Shown: positions 8,162 through 16,829 of the stretch, piece after piece
How the letters are laid out: each line of letters begins with the position of its first letter
How positions within the stretch are numbered: the first letter of the stretch is position 1
Source of the DNA: Mycobacterium hubeiense
GTDB taxonomy: Bacteria; Actinomycetota; Actinomycetes; Mycobacteriales; Mycobacteriaceae
DNA: 64,000 nt
Direction: 5' to 3'
Assembly: GCF_002838065.1 (NCBI RefSeq)
Contig: NZ_PIZU01000001.1
Span: 62,001-126,000 of the forward strand
Notes under the pieces: generated by a model
Seen by the model: the letters and a program-made list of their open reading frames with translations, nothing else
What the model was told of the DNA's origin: nothing
Database searches by the model: none
Position numbers and translations under genes: made by a program

Positions 8162-9296
8162 CTTTGTTCGCCTTTCGCGGCACGGTGAGCTCCCATTCCG
8201 TCCCGCAGCCGGGGGCGGTCGTCAGCTTCGCGCTACCACCCAACCAATTCATCCTTCCGACAATAGATTTCGCCACACCGACCCGGCCCTCGCCTGCGGC
8301 CTCGTTCAGCCGCCCCTCGGCGATGCCGACACCATCGTCGCGGATGCTGACCGTCACCGCGTCGCCGAGATCCTCCACCAGCACGAAGGCGTGCGCGTCA
8401 GGCCCCGCGTGAGAGGCGACATTGTCGAGGGCATTGTTGGCGGCGGCACAGAGCTCCGAGGCCACGTCGGCGTCCAAGAGCACCGGGGATGCGGGCAGGC
8501 TCACCGACACTCGGTCGGATTCGCGGCGCCGGAGCATGGCGCCCACGTCCGCCAGCGCCCCGGCGGGGCCGCCGGTGTCAGCGGAGCTGATCAAGCGCCG
8601 TAGCGCACGCTCCTGCTCACCGGCCAACTCGGCCAATTCGGCTGTCTCTCCGCCGATTTCCCGCCCGCGTCGGGACACCAGGGCAAGTACCTGCATGGCG
8701 CCGTCGTGGACTTCGCGGGACAGGCGTTCGCGCTCTTGTTGTGAGGCGGCCAGCCGCGCCGCCCGCTCGAGTTCTGCGTGCGCGCGACGCGCGGTTTGAG
8801 CGGCCATCCCGACGGCCAGGCCCACCGCCAGTTCGATGACGATGGTGGCGTTGCGGCCCAGGTCGATGTTGACGTAGCCCTTGAGCGCCGCCGCGGCGAG
8901 CATGATCACCACGCCGGTGAGCATTCCGGCGATGGGACCCAACAGGATTGCCGCCGAAATGGTGGCGTTGGTCGCCCACAACGTCGTCGGCCAGGACTGG
9001 TTGTCGGCCACCCACTGGTCGGAGGCCACCAGCTCGGTGGACAGCATCAGCGCCACCACCACCGCGATCTCGGCGATCACCCATGCGGGTCGACGCCCGA
9101 AGCCCTGCAGGTACGCGGCAGCGCACGCCACACTCCACGCGAGCAGCACCGCGAACAGCAGCCAGCCGATCGCCGGGCGATCCAGATCGCCGTTTACGGC
9201 GATCTGAAACCCAAGCGCGTAAACACAACTCAGCAGCCGGAACACCTGCGCGGCGCGCCACAGCGGAGTGGTCGGATCCGGTTTCTCGCCGGGCAT
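8154..9296 (-). CDS. Membrane sensor histidine kinase (NarX/DesK-like, HisKA_3)
   Basis: 380 residues. About six membrane helices occupy residues 15-165. The dimerisation and phosphoacceptor helix follows, with His197 in RLSREVHDGAMQ, and the HATPase domain with ELCAAANNALDNVASHAG and DDGVGIAEG. There is no sizeable extracellular sensor domain, so the signal is probably sensed in the membrane. Its ATG directly abuts the TAG stop of the importer ATPase gene and its end overlaps the regulator start, so kinase, regulator and amino-acid importer are very probably one transcript. Confidence 0.92.
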   Translation of the reverse strand: MPGEKPDPTTPLWRAAQVFRLLSCVYALGFQIAVNGDLDRPAIGWLLFAVLLAWSVACAAAYLQGFGRRPAWVIAEIAVVVALMLSTELVASDQWVADNQSWPTTLWATNATISAAILLGPIAGMLTGVVIMLAAAALKGYVNIDLGRNATIVIELAVGLAVGMAAQTARRAHAELERAARLAASQQERERLSREVHDGAMQVLALVSRRGREIGGETAELAELAGEQERALRRLISSADTGGPAGALADVGAMLRRRESDRVSVSLPASPVLLDADVASELCAAANNALDNVASHAGPDAHAFVLVEDLGDAVTVSIRDDGVGIAEGRLNEAAGEGRVGVAKSIVGRMNWLGGSAKLTTAPGCGTEWELTVPRKANKDG

Positions 9297-10058
9297 CTAG
9301 AGCACCTTGGACAGAAACGCCTTCGTGCGTTCGTGTTGCGGATTGGCCATCATCTCTCGCGGGTTCCCGCGTTCCATGATGACACCTTCGTCCATGAACA
9401 CCAGTTGGTTGGCGACCTCGCGGGCGAACCCCATCTCGTGGGTGACCACCACCATCGTCATCCCTTCCTCGGCAAGCCTTTTCATCACGCCGAGGACCTC
9501 GCCGACCAGTTCTGGATCCAGCGCCGAGGTGGGTTCGTCGAACAGCATCAACTTGGGGTTCATCGCCAGCGCGCGGGCGATGGCGACGCGCTGTTGCTGG
9601 CCGCCGGAGAGCTGCGCGGGATAGGCGTCGGCCTTGTCGGCCAGCCCCACCTGTTGGAGCAGATCCCGTCCCCGCTCCAACGCATCCTTCTTCTTGACGC
9701 GCTTGACGTGGATCGGCGCTTCGACGATGTTCTCCAGCGCGGTGCGGTGCGGAAAGAGGTTGAAGTGCTGGAACACCATGCCGACGTCGCGACGTTGTTT
9801 GGCGGCCTCCCGCGGTTTCATCTCGTGCAGCTTGCCGCCCCGCTCGTGATAGCCGACCAGTTCGCCGTCGACGTAGAGCCGCCCCGCGTTGACCGTCTCC
9901 AGATGGTTGATGCAGCGCAAGAACGTCGACTTGCCCGAGCCGGACGGCCCGACCATGCACAACACCTCGCCCTTGCCCACCTCCAGCGTCACGCCTTTGA
10001 GGACGCGCAACGCGCCGAAGCTCTTGCAGACCTGCTCGGCTTTGACCATCGGCGTCAT
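9297..10058 (-). CDS. glnQ: Polar amino-acid ABC transporter ATP-binding protein (GlnQ-like)
   Basis: 253 residues. Walker A is GPSGSGKST (about 37-45), followed by the Q-loop in MVFQHFNLF, signature LSGGQQQR, Walker B MLFDEP and switch His in VVVTHE. It powers the importer whose permease and binding protein are encoded just upstream. The start ATG at 10058 overlaps the permease stop by 4 nt. Family members import glutamine, glutamate, aspartate or similar amino acids; the exact substrate is not determined. Confidence 0.92.
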   Translation of the reverse strand: MTPMVKAEQVCKSFGALRVLKGVTLEVGKGEVLCMVGPSGSGKSTFLRCINHLETVNAGRLYVDGELVGYHERGGKLHEMKPREAAKQRRDVGMVFQHFNLFPHRTALENIVEAPIHVKRVKKKDALERGRDLLQQVGLADKADAYPAQLSGGQQQRVAIARALAMNPKLMLFDEPTSALDPELVGEVLGVMKRLAEEGMTMVVVTHEMGFAREVANQLVFMDEGVIMERGNPREMMANPQHERTKAFLSKVL

Positions 10059-10978
10059 GGGTGCGGCTCCCCCATCTGCGCCTTGGCCAAAGCTTCGAGC
10101 TGCTTGGTGGTGAGCTTGCGCGATGCGCCGCGGGAGAAATAGCGCTCCAGGTAGTACTGGCCCACCATCAGCACGCTGGTGATCACCAGGTACCACGTCG
10201 CGGCCACCAACAGCAGCGGGACCGGCTCGAAGATGCGCGCGGCGATCTCGCGAGAGGTGATGCCGTAGAGGTCCAGCGTGAAGGGCACCGCGGTGACCAG
10301 CGACGTGGTCTTCAGCATGCTGATGACCTCGTTGCCGGTGGGCGGGATGATCACCCGCATGGCCTGCGGAAGCACGGTGCGGCGCATCGTCATCAACCAC
10401 GACATGCCCAGCGCAATCGACGCCTCCGTCTGCCCTTCCGGCACGGAAGTGATTCCGGCACGGATGATTTCGGCCATGTAGGCGGCCTCGTTGAGGGCCA
10501 GGCCGAGTATCGCGAGCAGAAAGAAGATGGACAGCGCCTGCAGGTCGAGGTGAAAGAACGACGGCCCGAACGGCACCCCGAGCTGGACGTTCTTGTAGAT
10601 CGTCGGCAGCAGACCCCAGAACACCAGCTGCACGTAGATCGGCGTGCCACGGAAGATCCACAGGTATACCCACGACACCCACCGGAATACCGGGTTGGGC
10701 GACAACCGCATCACCGCGAGGACCACCCCGAGAACGATCGCGAGCACCATCGAGTAGACCGTCAGCTGCAGCGTGTTGAGCACACCGACTTTGAGCACGC
10801 GTTCGTTGAACAGGTACTCCCCGTAGATGTTCCAGCGATATGCGTCGTTGGTGGCGACGCCGTACAGGAACAGCCCGACCAGGACCACGATGACGGCGGC
10901 CGCCACCCACCGCCACGGGTGACGCAACGGGACCGCGTCGATTGCGGCCGGAGTCGCGGGGGGCGCCTCGGTGGTCAT
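10055..10978 (-). CDS. glnP: Polar amino-acid ABC transporter permease (HisM/GlnP-like)
   Basis: 307 residues with a short cytoplasmic N tail and about five to six membrane helices. The EAA loop ([21 protein letters not shown]) that contacts the ATPase is present, as is the family motif [22 protein letters not shown] single permease gene implies a homodimeric channel. It begins 9 nt after the binding-protein stop and overlaps the ATPase start by 4 nt. Confidence 0.92.
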   Translation of the reverse strand: MTTEAPPATPAAIDAVPLRHPWRWVAAAVIVVLVGLFLYGVATNDAYRWNIYGEYLFNERVLKVGVLNTLQLTVYSMVLAIVLGVVLAVMRLSPNPVFRWVSWVYLWIFRGTPIYVQLVFWGLLPTIYKNVQLGVPFGPSFFHLDLQALSIFFLLAILGLALNEAAYMAEIIRAGITSVPEGQTEASIALGMSWLMTMRRTVLPQAMRVIIPPTGNEVISMLKTTSLVTAVPFTLDLYGITSREIAARIFEPVPLLLVAATWYLVITSVLMVGQYYLERYFSRGASRKLTTKQLEALAKAQMGEPHP

Positions 10979-10987
10979 GGCCGCAGG

Positions 10988-11905
10988 TCAGCTGGTGGCG
11001 CCGTTGATCACCGGCTTGTCGATCATGCCGTCTTCCAACCCCCAGTTGGCGGCGATCTCCTTGTAGACACCGGTGTCGATCAGATGCTGCAGCGCCTGCT
11101 GCAGGGACTGGGCCAGCGGCGAACCCTTCTGCACGGGCCAGCCGTACGGCTGGGGGTCGAACGGCTCGCCCGCCGCCTCCAATTTGCCGTTGCTCTGCTG
11201 AATGGCGTAGGTGGTGATCGGCAGGTCCGCCGACATCGCATCGGCCTGGCCCAGCACCACAGCGTTGGTCGCGGCGTCCTGCCCGTCGAACGACAGGATC
11301 TCGATCGGCGGCTTGCCCGCGTCCGTGCACGCCTTGCTCTTGGCCGGCAACTCGTCGGTTTCCTCCCGCGTGGTCGCCTGCACGGAGACCTTCTTGCCGC
11401 AGGCGTTGTTGGGATCGATCGGCGCTCCCGGTCGTTGTGCCCACAGAATGCCGACGTTGAAATAGTCGACGAAGTCGACGGACTTCTGCCGTTCTTTGGT
11501 GTCGGTGAACGACGACATGCCGACGTTGTAGGTACCGCCCTGGATCGACGGGATGATCTTGGCGAAGTCCGACTCCCGGTATTCCGGGGTCAGTCCGAGC
11601 GTCGACGCGACGGCGTTCATCAGGTCGACGTCGAACCCGACGATCTTGCCGCTGGGGTCCTTGAACTCGTTGGGCGGGTAGGGAATGTTGACGCCGATGA
11701 TCAGCTTTCCGGACTGCCGGATGGGCTCGGGGACGGTGTTGGCGATGGCGTCGACCTTCTCGGCCGTGACCGTCGTGGTCTCAGCGGCCTCCTCACCGCT
11801 GTCGGTGCCGCTCGCACACCCCGACAGCGCCAGCACGCCACTGGCAGCAAACACCACTGCCAGGCGCCACAACTTCCCCCGACGGATCAGATATCCACTG
11901 GACAC
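10988..11905 (-). CDS. glnH: Polar amino-acid ABC transporter substrate-binding lipoprotein (GlnH-like)
   Basis: 305 residues. The GTG at 11905 is preferred over a GTG at 11926 because AAAGAGG lies 6 nt before it. It gives a short basic start, a hydrophobic core and lipobox ALSG-Cys30. A type 2 periplasmic-binding fold follows: [28 protein letters not shown], and the arginine/aspartate-type ligand region [22 protein letters not shown]. This first gene of the importer and two-component operon diverges from the HdeD gene, so its promoter lies in 11906-12032. Confidence 0.9.
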   Translation of the reverse strand: MSSGYLIRRGKLWRLAVVFAASGVLALSGCASGTDSGEEAAETTTVTAEKVDAIANTVPEPIRQSGKLIIGVNIPYPPNEFKDPSGKIVGFDVDLMNAVASTLGLTPEYRESDFAKIIPSIQGGTYNVGMSSFTDTKERQKSVDFVDYFNVGILWAQRPGAPIDPNNACGKKVSVQATTREETDELPAKSKACTDAGKPPIEILSFDGQDAATNAVVLGQADAMSADLPITTYAIQQSNGKLEAAGEPFDPQPYGWPVQKGSPLAQSLQQALQHLIDTGVYKEIAANWGLEDGMIDKPVINGATS

Positions 11906-12032
11906 GATTGCCTCTTTCTTCTGCACCGGGCGAAGAATCGCCGACTGAAAGAAACCCTAACCAGCCTGGTCCGAGTCGACAGCCTTACCGCGAAATCCGC
12001 CATCGCCACGGGCTTTGTGCCACACTGCGCGC

Positions 12033-12629
12033 ATGGAAACCACCGCTCCCCCAACCTTGTTGCCGCATCTGTGGAAGTCGACGCTGGTGTCGGGGATTCT
12101 CGCCGTGATTCTCGGGGTTCTGGTTCTGGTGTGGCCCGGCATCACGATCCTGGTCGCCGCCATCTTCTTCGGCGCCTATCTGTTGGTGACCGGTGTCGCG
12201 CAGGTCATCTTCGCGTTCAGCCTGCACGTCTCGGCCGGCGGGCGCGTGCTGCTGTTCATCAGCGGCGCCGCGGCACTCATCCTCGCCGTGCTGTGCTTCC
12301 GCAGCTTGCAGGATTCCATTCTGCTGCTGGCCATCTGGATCGGTGTCGGCTTCATCTTCCGCGGCGTGGCGACGGCGGTGTCGGCGATCAGCGATCCCAC
12401 GCTGCCCGGCCGGGGCTGGGAGATCTTCATCGGCGTGCTGAGCCTCGTCGCGGGCGTCGTCATGCTGGCGCTGCCGTTCGAATCACTGACCTGGCTCACA
12501 CTCGCGGTGGGCATCTCGCTGATCGTGCTCGGCGTGATCGAGGTGGTGTCGGCCTTCGGTATCCGTAAGGCCGCCAAGACCGTCGAGAAGGTGACCGCAC
12601 CGCCGCCACCTGCCGAATCGGTGAGTTGA
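12033..12629 (+). CDS. HdeD/DUF308-family membrane protein
   Basis: 198 residues with six predicted membrane helices in pairs, each pair repeating the DUF308 pattern (SGILAVILGVLVLVWPG, LVAGVVMLALPFESL). E. coli HdeD affects acid resistance at high cell density, but the biochemical role is unknown, so that name should not be over-read. The ATG at 12033 matches the natural N terminus (METTAPPTLLPHLWKS); an upstream ATG at 12015 is less likely. The end of the gene overlaps a CRP-like site in front of cydA. Confidence 0.85.
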   Translation: METTAPPTLLPHLWKSTLVSGILAVILGVLVLVWPGITILVAAIFFGAYLLVTGVAQVIFAFSLHVSAGGRVLLFISGAAALILAVLCFRSLQDSILLLAIWIGVGFIFRGVATAVSAISDPTLPGRGWEIFIGVLSLVAGVVMLALPFESLTWLTLAVGISLIVLGVIEVVSAFGIRKAAKTVEKVTAPPPPAESVS

Positions 12630-12635
12630 CGCACA
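12620..12635 (+). promoter_or_regulatory. Candidate CRP (cAMP receptor protein) site upstream of cydA
   Basis: GGTGA-GTTGAC-GCACA matches the CRP consensus TGTGA-N6-TCACA at 8 of 10 fixed positions. It lies about 75-90 nt before the cydA start, overlapping the end of the HdeD gene. CRP-dependent cydAB expression in hypoxia is reported for M. smegmatis. Site assignment here is by eye only. Confidence 0.5.
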
Positions 12636-12659
12636 CCTGGTGGCTGCCGACCGCGATGT

Positions 12660-12678
12660 CTACTACAGTTTGTCGTAG
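12660..12678 (+). promoter_or_regulatory. Near-perfect palindrome over the cydA promoter, BlaI/CopY-like operator
   Basis: CTACTACA-gtt-TGTCGTAG is an 8+3+8 inverted repeat with one mismatched pair. It overlaps a plausible -10 box TAGAGT (12676-12681) located 27 nt before the cydA ATG. Half-sites with core TACNACA resemble operators of the BlaI/MecI/CopY winged-helix repressors. The overlap with the -10 suggests repression. Confidence 0.55.
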
Positions 12679-12708
12679 AGTGACCTAGCAGCCACGGAAG
12701 AGGGTCAT

Positions 12709-14181
12709 ATGGACGCCCTGGACGTGTCGCGGTGGCAATTCGGAATCACCACCGTCTACCACTTCATCTTCGTCCCGTTGACCATCGGACTGGCGCCGCT
12801 GATCGCGGTGATGCAGACGGTGTGGGTGATCACCGGAAACCCTGCGTGGTATCGGCTGACCCGATTCTTCGGCAAGTTGTTCCTGATCAACTTCGCGATC
12901 GGGGTGGCCACCGGCATCGTGCAGGAGTTCCAGTTCGGGATGAACTGGAGTGAGTACTCGCGGTTCGTCGGCGACATCTTCGGGGCGCCGCTGGCCCTGG
13001 AGGGGTTGGCCGCGTTCTTCTTCGAGTCGACGTTCATCGGCCTGTGGATCTTCGGCTGGAGCCGGCTGCCGCGGCTGGTGCATCTGGCGTGCATCTGGAT
13101 CGTCGCGTTCGGGGTCAACGCCTCGGCGTACTTCATCATCGCGGCCAATTCGTGGATGCAGCACCCGGTCGGCGCCCGCTACAACCCGGAAACGGGGCGC
13201 GCCGAGCTGGTCGACTTCGTTGCGCTGCTGACCAACAACACGGCCGTCTGGGCGTTCTTGCACGCGGTCGCCGGATCCTTGTTGACCGCAGGCACCTTCG
13301 TCGCCGCGATCAGCGCGTGGCTGATGGTGCGGGCGCGGCGCGCCGAACCCGCCGAAGAGCGGGAGAATCCCGAACCCGCCGGCATGTACCGTCCCGCAAC
13401 GATTCTCGGCTGCTGTGTCGCGATCGCCGCAGCCGTGGCGTTGTTCTTCACCGGCGACATCCAAGGCAAGCTGATGTTCGTTCAGCAGCCGATGAAGATG
13501 GCGTCGGCGGAATCGTTGTGCCACACCGAGACCGATCCGAAATTCTCGATCCTCACCGTCGGCACCCACAACAATTGCGACAGCATCGTGCGGGTGATCG
13601 AAGTGCCGTACGTGCTGCCGTTCCTCGCCGAAGGCACGTTCACCGGCGTCACCCTCGAGGGTGTCGAGGACCTGCAGCAGCAGGCCGAGCAGAAGTTCGG
13701 TCCGGGCAACTACCGGCCGAACATGTTCGTGACGTACTGGGCGTTCCGCGCGATGATCGGATTGCTCGCTGTCCCAGTGTTGTTCAGCATCGTCGCGTTG
13801 TGGTTGACACGCCGGGGCCGCATCCCCGACCAGCGCTGGTTCTCACGGTTCGCGCTGTGGACCATTCCCACCCCGTTCCTGGCCAACTCCGCGGGGTGGG
13901 TGTTCACCGAGATGGGTCGCCAACCATGGGTGGTGGTGCCCAATCCGGACGGGGACCAGCTCGTGCGGCTGACGGTCGCCGAGGGCGTCTCCGACCACGC
14001 CGCCGGCACGGTCGTGTTCTCACTCACCGTATTCACCCTCCTGTACGGAGTGCTGGCGGTGATCTGGTTCTTCCTGTTGCGCCGGTATGTCGTGGAGGGC
14101 CCGCTGGAGCACGATTCCGAGCCCGCACCGCCATCGAAACCCGACGACGACGAACTGGCGCCGTTGTCGTTCGCGTACTGA
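12709..14181 (+). CDS. cydA: Cytochrome bd ubiquinol/menaquinol oxidase subunit I
   Basis: 490 residues. This catalytic subunit of cytochrome bd oxidises quinol and reduces oxygen to water without proton pumping, serving at low oxygen. Haem ligands and key residues align with E. coli: His18 (b595), His185 (b558), and Glu98 and Glu106 of the proton path. The Q-loop is short, typical of Gram-positive types, with GRQPWVVVPNPDG. About nine membrane helices are present. A ribosome binding site, AAGAGGG, precedes the ATG at 12709. First gene of cydABDC; see the candidate control sites upstream. Confidence 0.96.
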   Translation: MDALDVSRWQFGITTVYHFIFVPLTIGLAPLIAVMQTVWVITGNPAWYRLTRFFGKLFLINFAIGVATGIVQEFQFGMNWSEYSRFVGDIFGAPLALEGLAAFFFESTFIGLWIFGWSRLPRLVHLACIWIVAFGVNASAYFIIAANSWMQHPVGARYNPETGRAELVDFVALLTNNTAVWAFLHAVAGSLLTAGTFVAAISAWLMVRARRAEPAEERENPEPAGMYRPATILGCCVAIAAAVALFFTGDIQGKLMFVQQPMKMASAESLCHTETDPKFSILTVGTHNNCDSIVRVIEVPYVLPFLAEGTFTGVTLEGVEDLQQQAEQKFGPGNYRPNMFVTYWAFRAMIGLLAVPVLFSIVALWLTRRGRIPDQRWFSRFALWTIPTPFLANSAGWVFTEMGRQPWVVVPNPDGDQLVRLTVAEGVSDHAAGTVVFSLTVFTLLYGVLAVIWFFLLRRYVVEGPLEHDSEPAPPSKPDDDELAPLSFAY

Positions 14182-14196
14182 GAGGACGTGATTGCG

Positions 14197-15240
14197 GTGG
14201 CACTACAAGAACTGTGGTTTCTCATTATCGCCGCGCTGTTCCTCGGGTTCCTCGTCCTGGAGGGCTTCGACTTCGGCGTGGGGATGCTGATGGCGCCGCT
14301 CGGGCGGTTCGGCGGCCAGGGTGATCCCGAAACGCGCAGGCGCGCGGTGCTCAACACCATCGGCCCGGTGTGGGATGCGAACGAGGTGTGGCTGATCACA
14401 GCGGGCGCCGCGATGTTCGCCGCCTTCCCGAACTGGTATGCCACCTTGTTCTCGGCGCTGTACCTGCCGCTGCTGGTCATCTTGTTCGCCATGATCCTTC
14501 GCATCGTCGGCATCGAATGGCGCGGCAAGATCGACGACACGCACTGGCGCAAGTGGGCCGACATCGGTATCGCCATCGGCTCCTGGCTGCCGGCTGTCCT
14601 ATGGGGGGTCGCGTTCGCAATCATCCTGCGCGGCTTGCCGATTGACGCCGACCATCGTGTGCACATCTCGATTGGCGATGTGCTCAACCCCTACACCTTG
14701 CTCGGCGGGCTGGCCACCGCAGCGTTGTTCGGTTTCTACGGCGCGGTGTTCATCGCGCTGAAAACCGCTGGGCCACTTCGTGACGACGCTTTCCGATTCG
14801 CCCGCATGCTGTCGGTTCCGGCGATCGTGCTGGCCGGCGGCTTCGGCCTGTGGACGCAGCTGGCACACGGCAAGCCGTGGACCTGGGCGGCGCTGGCGGT
14901 CGCGGTGGTGGCGCTGCTGACCGCGGTGGCCCTCATGTGGGCGCACCGCAACGAAGGGTGGGCGTTCGTGGCGACGGTCATCGTGGTCGCCGCGGTGGTG
15001 GTACTGGTGTTCGGCTCGATGCACCCTTACCTGCTGCCCTCCACGCTCAATCCTGAATGGGGCGTGACGATCTACAACGGCTCGTCGACGCCGTACACGC
15101 TCAAGATCATGTCGTGGGCGTCGCTGACGCTGCTGCCTCTGGTCATGATCTATCAGGGCTGGACGTATTGGGTGTTCCGGAAACGCATTTCGACGGAGCA
15201 GATTCCCGCACCGGTCGGACTGTCGAGGCGGCCGATCTGA
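14197..15240 (+). CDS. cydB: Cytochrome bd oxidase subunit II
   Basis: 347 residues and eight to nine membrane helices. CydB pairs with CydA and stabilises the haem-containing core. Family motifs present are EGFDFGVGML near the N terminus, RRAVLNTIGPVWDANEVWLI and NPYTLLGGLATAALFGFYGA. The GTG at 14197 is preferred because AGAGGA at 14181-14186 is at proper distance and because it gives the expected N terminus (VALQELWF); a GTG at 14188 in the same frame is an alternative. It follows the cydA stop by 15 nt. Confidence 0.94.
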   Translation: MALQELWFLIIAALFLGFLVLEGFDFGVGMLMAPLGRFGGQGDPETRRRAVLNTIGPVWDANEVWLITAGAAMFAAFPNWYATLFSALYLPLLVILFAMILRIVGIEWRGKIDDTHWRKWADIGIAIGSWLPAVLWGVAFAIILRGLPIDADHRVHISIGDVLNPYTLLGGLATAALFGFYGAVFIALKTAGPLRDDAFRFARMLSVPAIVLAGGFGLWTQLAHGKPWTWAALAVAVVALLTAVALMWAHRNEGWAFVATVIVVAAVVVLVFGSMHPYLLPSTLNPEWGVTIYNGSSTPYTLKIMSWASLTLLPLVMIYQGWTYWVFRKRISTEQIPAPVGLSRRPI

Positions 15241-15272
15241 ACCTCTGGCGGGCCCCCGGCGTATCTCGGGCG

Positions 15273-16829
15273 ATGCGGCGCTACCTGGTCGCATCGGTGG
15301 CCTCCGGTGTCGCCGTCGCCGGCGCCACCATCGCATCGGCGATCCTGCTGGCCCACGTCGTCGCAGGCGTGATCACCGACCCTGCGTCGCGGACGATCGC
15401 GCATTGGGCCGATGAACTGTGGATTCTGCTGGGGCTGTGGGTGGTTCGTACCCTGGCACATTGGTGGCAGAGCCGGCTCTCCCAGCGGGGCGCGACCGCG
15501 GTGATCGCCGACCTGTCCGGACAGGTACTGCGGTGCGTTACCGCGCTGTCGCCCCGACAACTCGCGGCGCAGCGCGACGCGGCCGCGGTGGTGGTGACCC
15601 GTGGACTTGACGGGCTGCGACCGTATCTGACCGCCTATCTGCCAGCGGTGTTCTCGGCGGGCATCCTCACCCCGGCGGCGGTGCTCGCGATCGCGCTCTA
15701 CGACGTGCAGTCCGCTGTGATCGTGTTGATCGCGCTGCCGCTCATTCCGATCTTCATGGTGCTCATCGGTCTCGTCACCGCCGAACGCTCCGCGGCCGCG
15801 CTGGCCGCGATGAGCACACTGCAGTCGCGCCTCCTCGATCTGGTCGCCGGTCTCCCGACCCTGCTGTCGTTGGGGCGCGCGGCGGGCTCAGCGCAGCGGA
15901 TCGCCGAATTGTCTGCCGCGCATCGACGTTCGGCGATGGCCACGTTGCGCATCGCCTTCCTGTCGGCACTCGTGCTGGAGTTGCTGGCCACGCTCGGTGT
16001 CGCGCTGGTGGCGGTCAGCGTCGGTCTGCGGCTGGTGTACGGGGAGATGACCCTGGCCGCCGGGCTCACCGCGCTGCTGCTGGCGCCCGAGGTGTTCTGG
16101 CCTCTGCGCCGGGTCGGCGTCGAGTTCCACGCAGCGCAGGACGGAAAGACCGCTGCGCAGAAGGCATTCGATCTGCTCGACACCCTGCCCGCTCGGCCGC
16201 CGGGTACCCGGACGGTCGATGCGGCGGGCGCCACGATCCACGTCGACGATCTCACCGCAGACATCGAGCCCGGCCGGGTGACGGTGCTGACCGGACCCAA
16301 CGGCGTAGGAAAAAGCACTGTGCTGCAGGCGATCCTGGGGCTGACGCCGATGGGCGGCGTCACCGTGGACGGCGTCGATGTCGCCGAACTCGACCTGACC
16401 GCGTGGTGGCGGCAGGTGGCCTGGCTGGCGCACCGACCGGTGTTGGTGCCGGGCACCGTATTGACGAATCTCGAGTTGTTCGGCCCGCCGACCGATATCG
16501 AGGCCGCTTGCCGCGCCGCAGGTTTCGACGAGGTTCTCGATGACTTGCCGGACGGGCTGGCGACGACCATCGGGCGCGACGGCGTCGGCCTCTCGCTGGG
16601 TCAGCGCCAACGGCTGGGCCTGGCCAGGGTCCTCGGCTCGCAGGCGCCGGTGCTGCTGCTCGACGAGCCGACCGCGCACCTGGATGCGCGCCTGGAATCG
16701 CGTGTGCTCGAGGCCATCGCGGCGCGGGCACGCGTCGGGGACACCGTGGTGGTGGTCGGGCATCGCGAGCCGGTGCTCGCGATCGCGGATCGTGTCGTGC
16801 ACGTGGGGGGTGCCCTTGTTCCGCAATGA
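15273..16829 (+). CDS. cydD: Thiol reductant ABC exporter subunit CydD
   Basis: 518 residues: six membrane helices (about 10-310), then an ATPase domain with Walker A GPNGVGKST, signature LSLGQRQR and Walker B VLLLDEP. With CydC it forms a heterodimeric exporter (cysteine or glutathione in E. coli; haem-linked roles are also proposed) required for cytochrome bd assembly. The first in-frame ATG, at 15273, is taken as start. It has no good Shine-Dalgarno and the family N terminus is often about 10-20 residues longer, so the true start could be a non-standard codon nearer the cydB stop. Confidence 0.9.
   Translation: MRRYLVASVASGVAVAGATIASAILLAHVVAGVITDPASRTIAHWADELWILLGLWVVRTLAHWWQSRLSQRGATAVIADLSGQVLRCVTALSPRQLAAQRDAAAVVVTRGLDGLRPYLTAYLPAVFSAGILTPAAVLAIALYDVQSAVIVLIALPLIPIFMVLIGLVTAERSAAALAAMSTLQSRLLDLVAGLPTLLSLGRAAGSAQRIAELSAAHRRSAMATLRIAFLSALVLELLATLGVALVAVSVGLRLVYGEMTLAAGLTALLLAPEVFWPLRRVGVEFHAAQDGKTAAQKAFDLLDTLPARPPGTRTVDAAGATIHVDDLTADIEPGRVTVLTGPNGVGKSTVLQAILGLTPMGGVTVDGVDVAELDLTAWWRQVAWLAHRPVLVPGTVLTNLELFGPPTDIEAACRAAGFDEVLDDLPDGLATTIGRDGVGLSLGQRQRLGLARVLGSQAPVLLLDEPTAHLDARLESRVLEAIAARARVGDTVVVVGHREPVLAIADRVVHVGGALVPQ

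Noticed and set aside
10061..12568. Long open frame on the plus strand (about 835 codons) across the importer permease and binding-protein genes
   Set aside because: It is antisense to well-supported genes, has Arg/His-rich, low-complexity translation with no domain, and reflects high GC with few stops.
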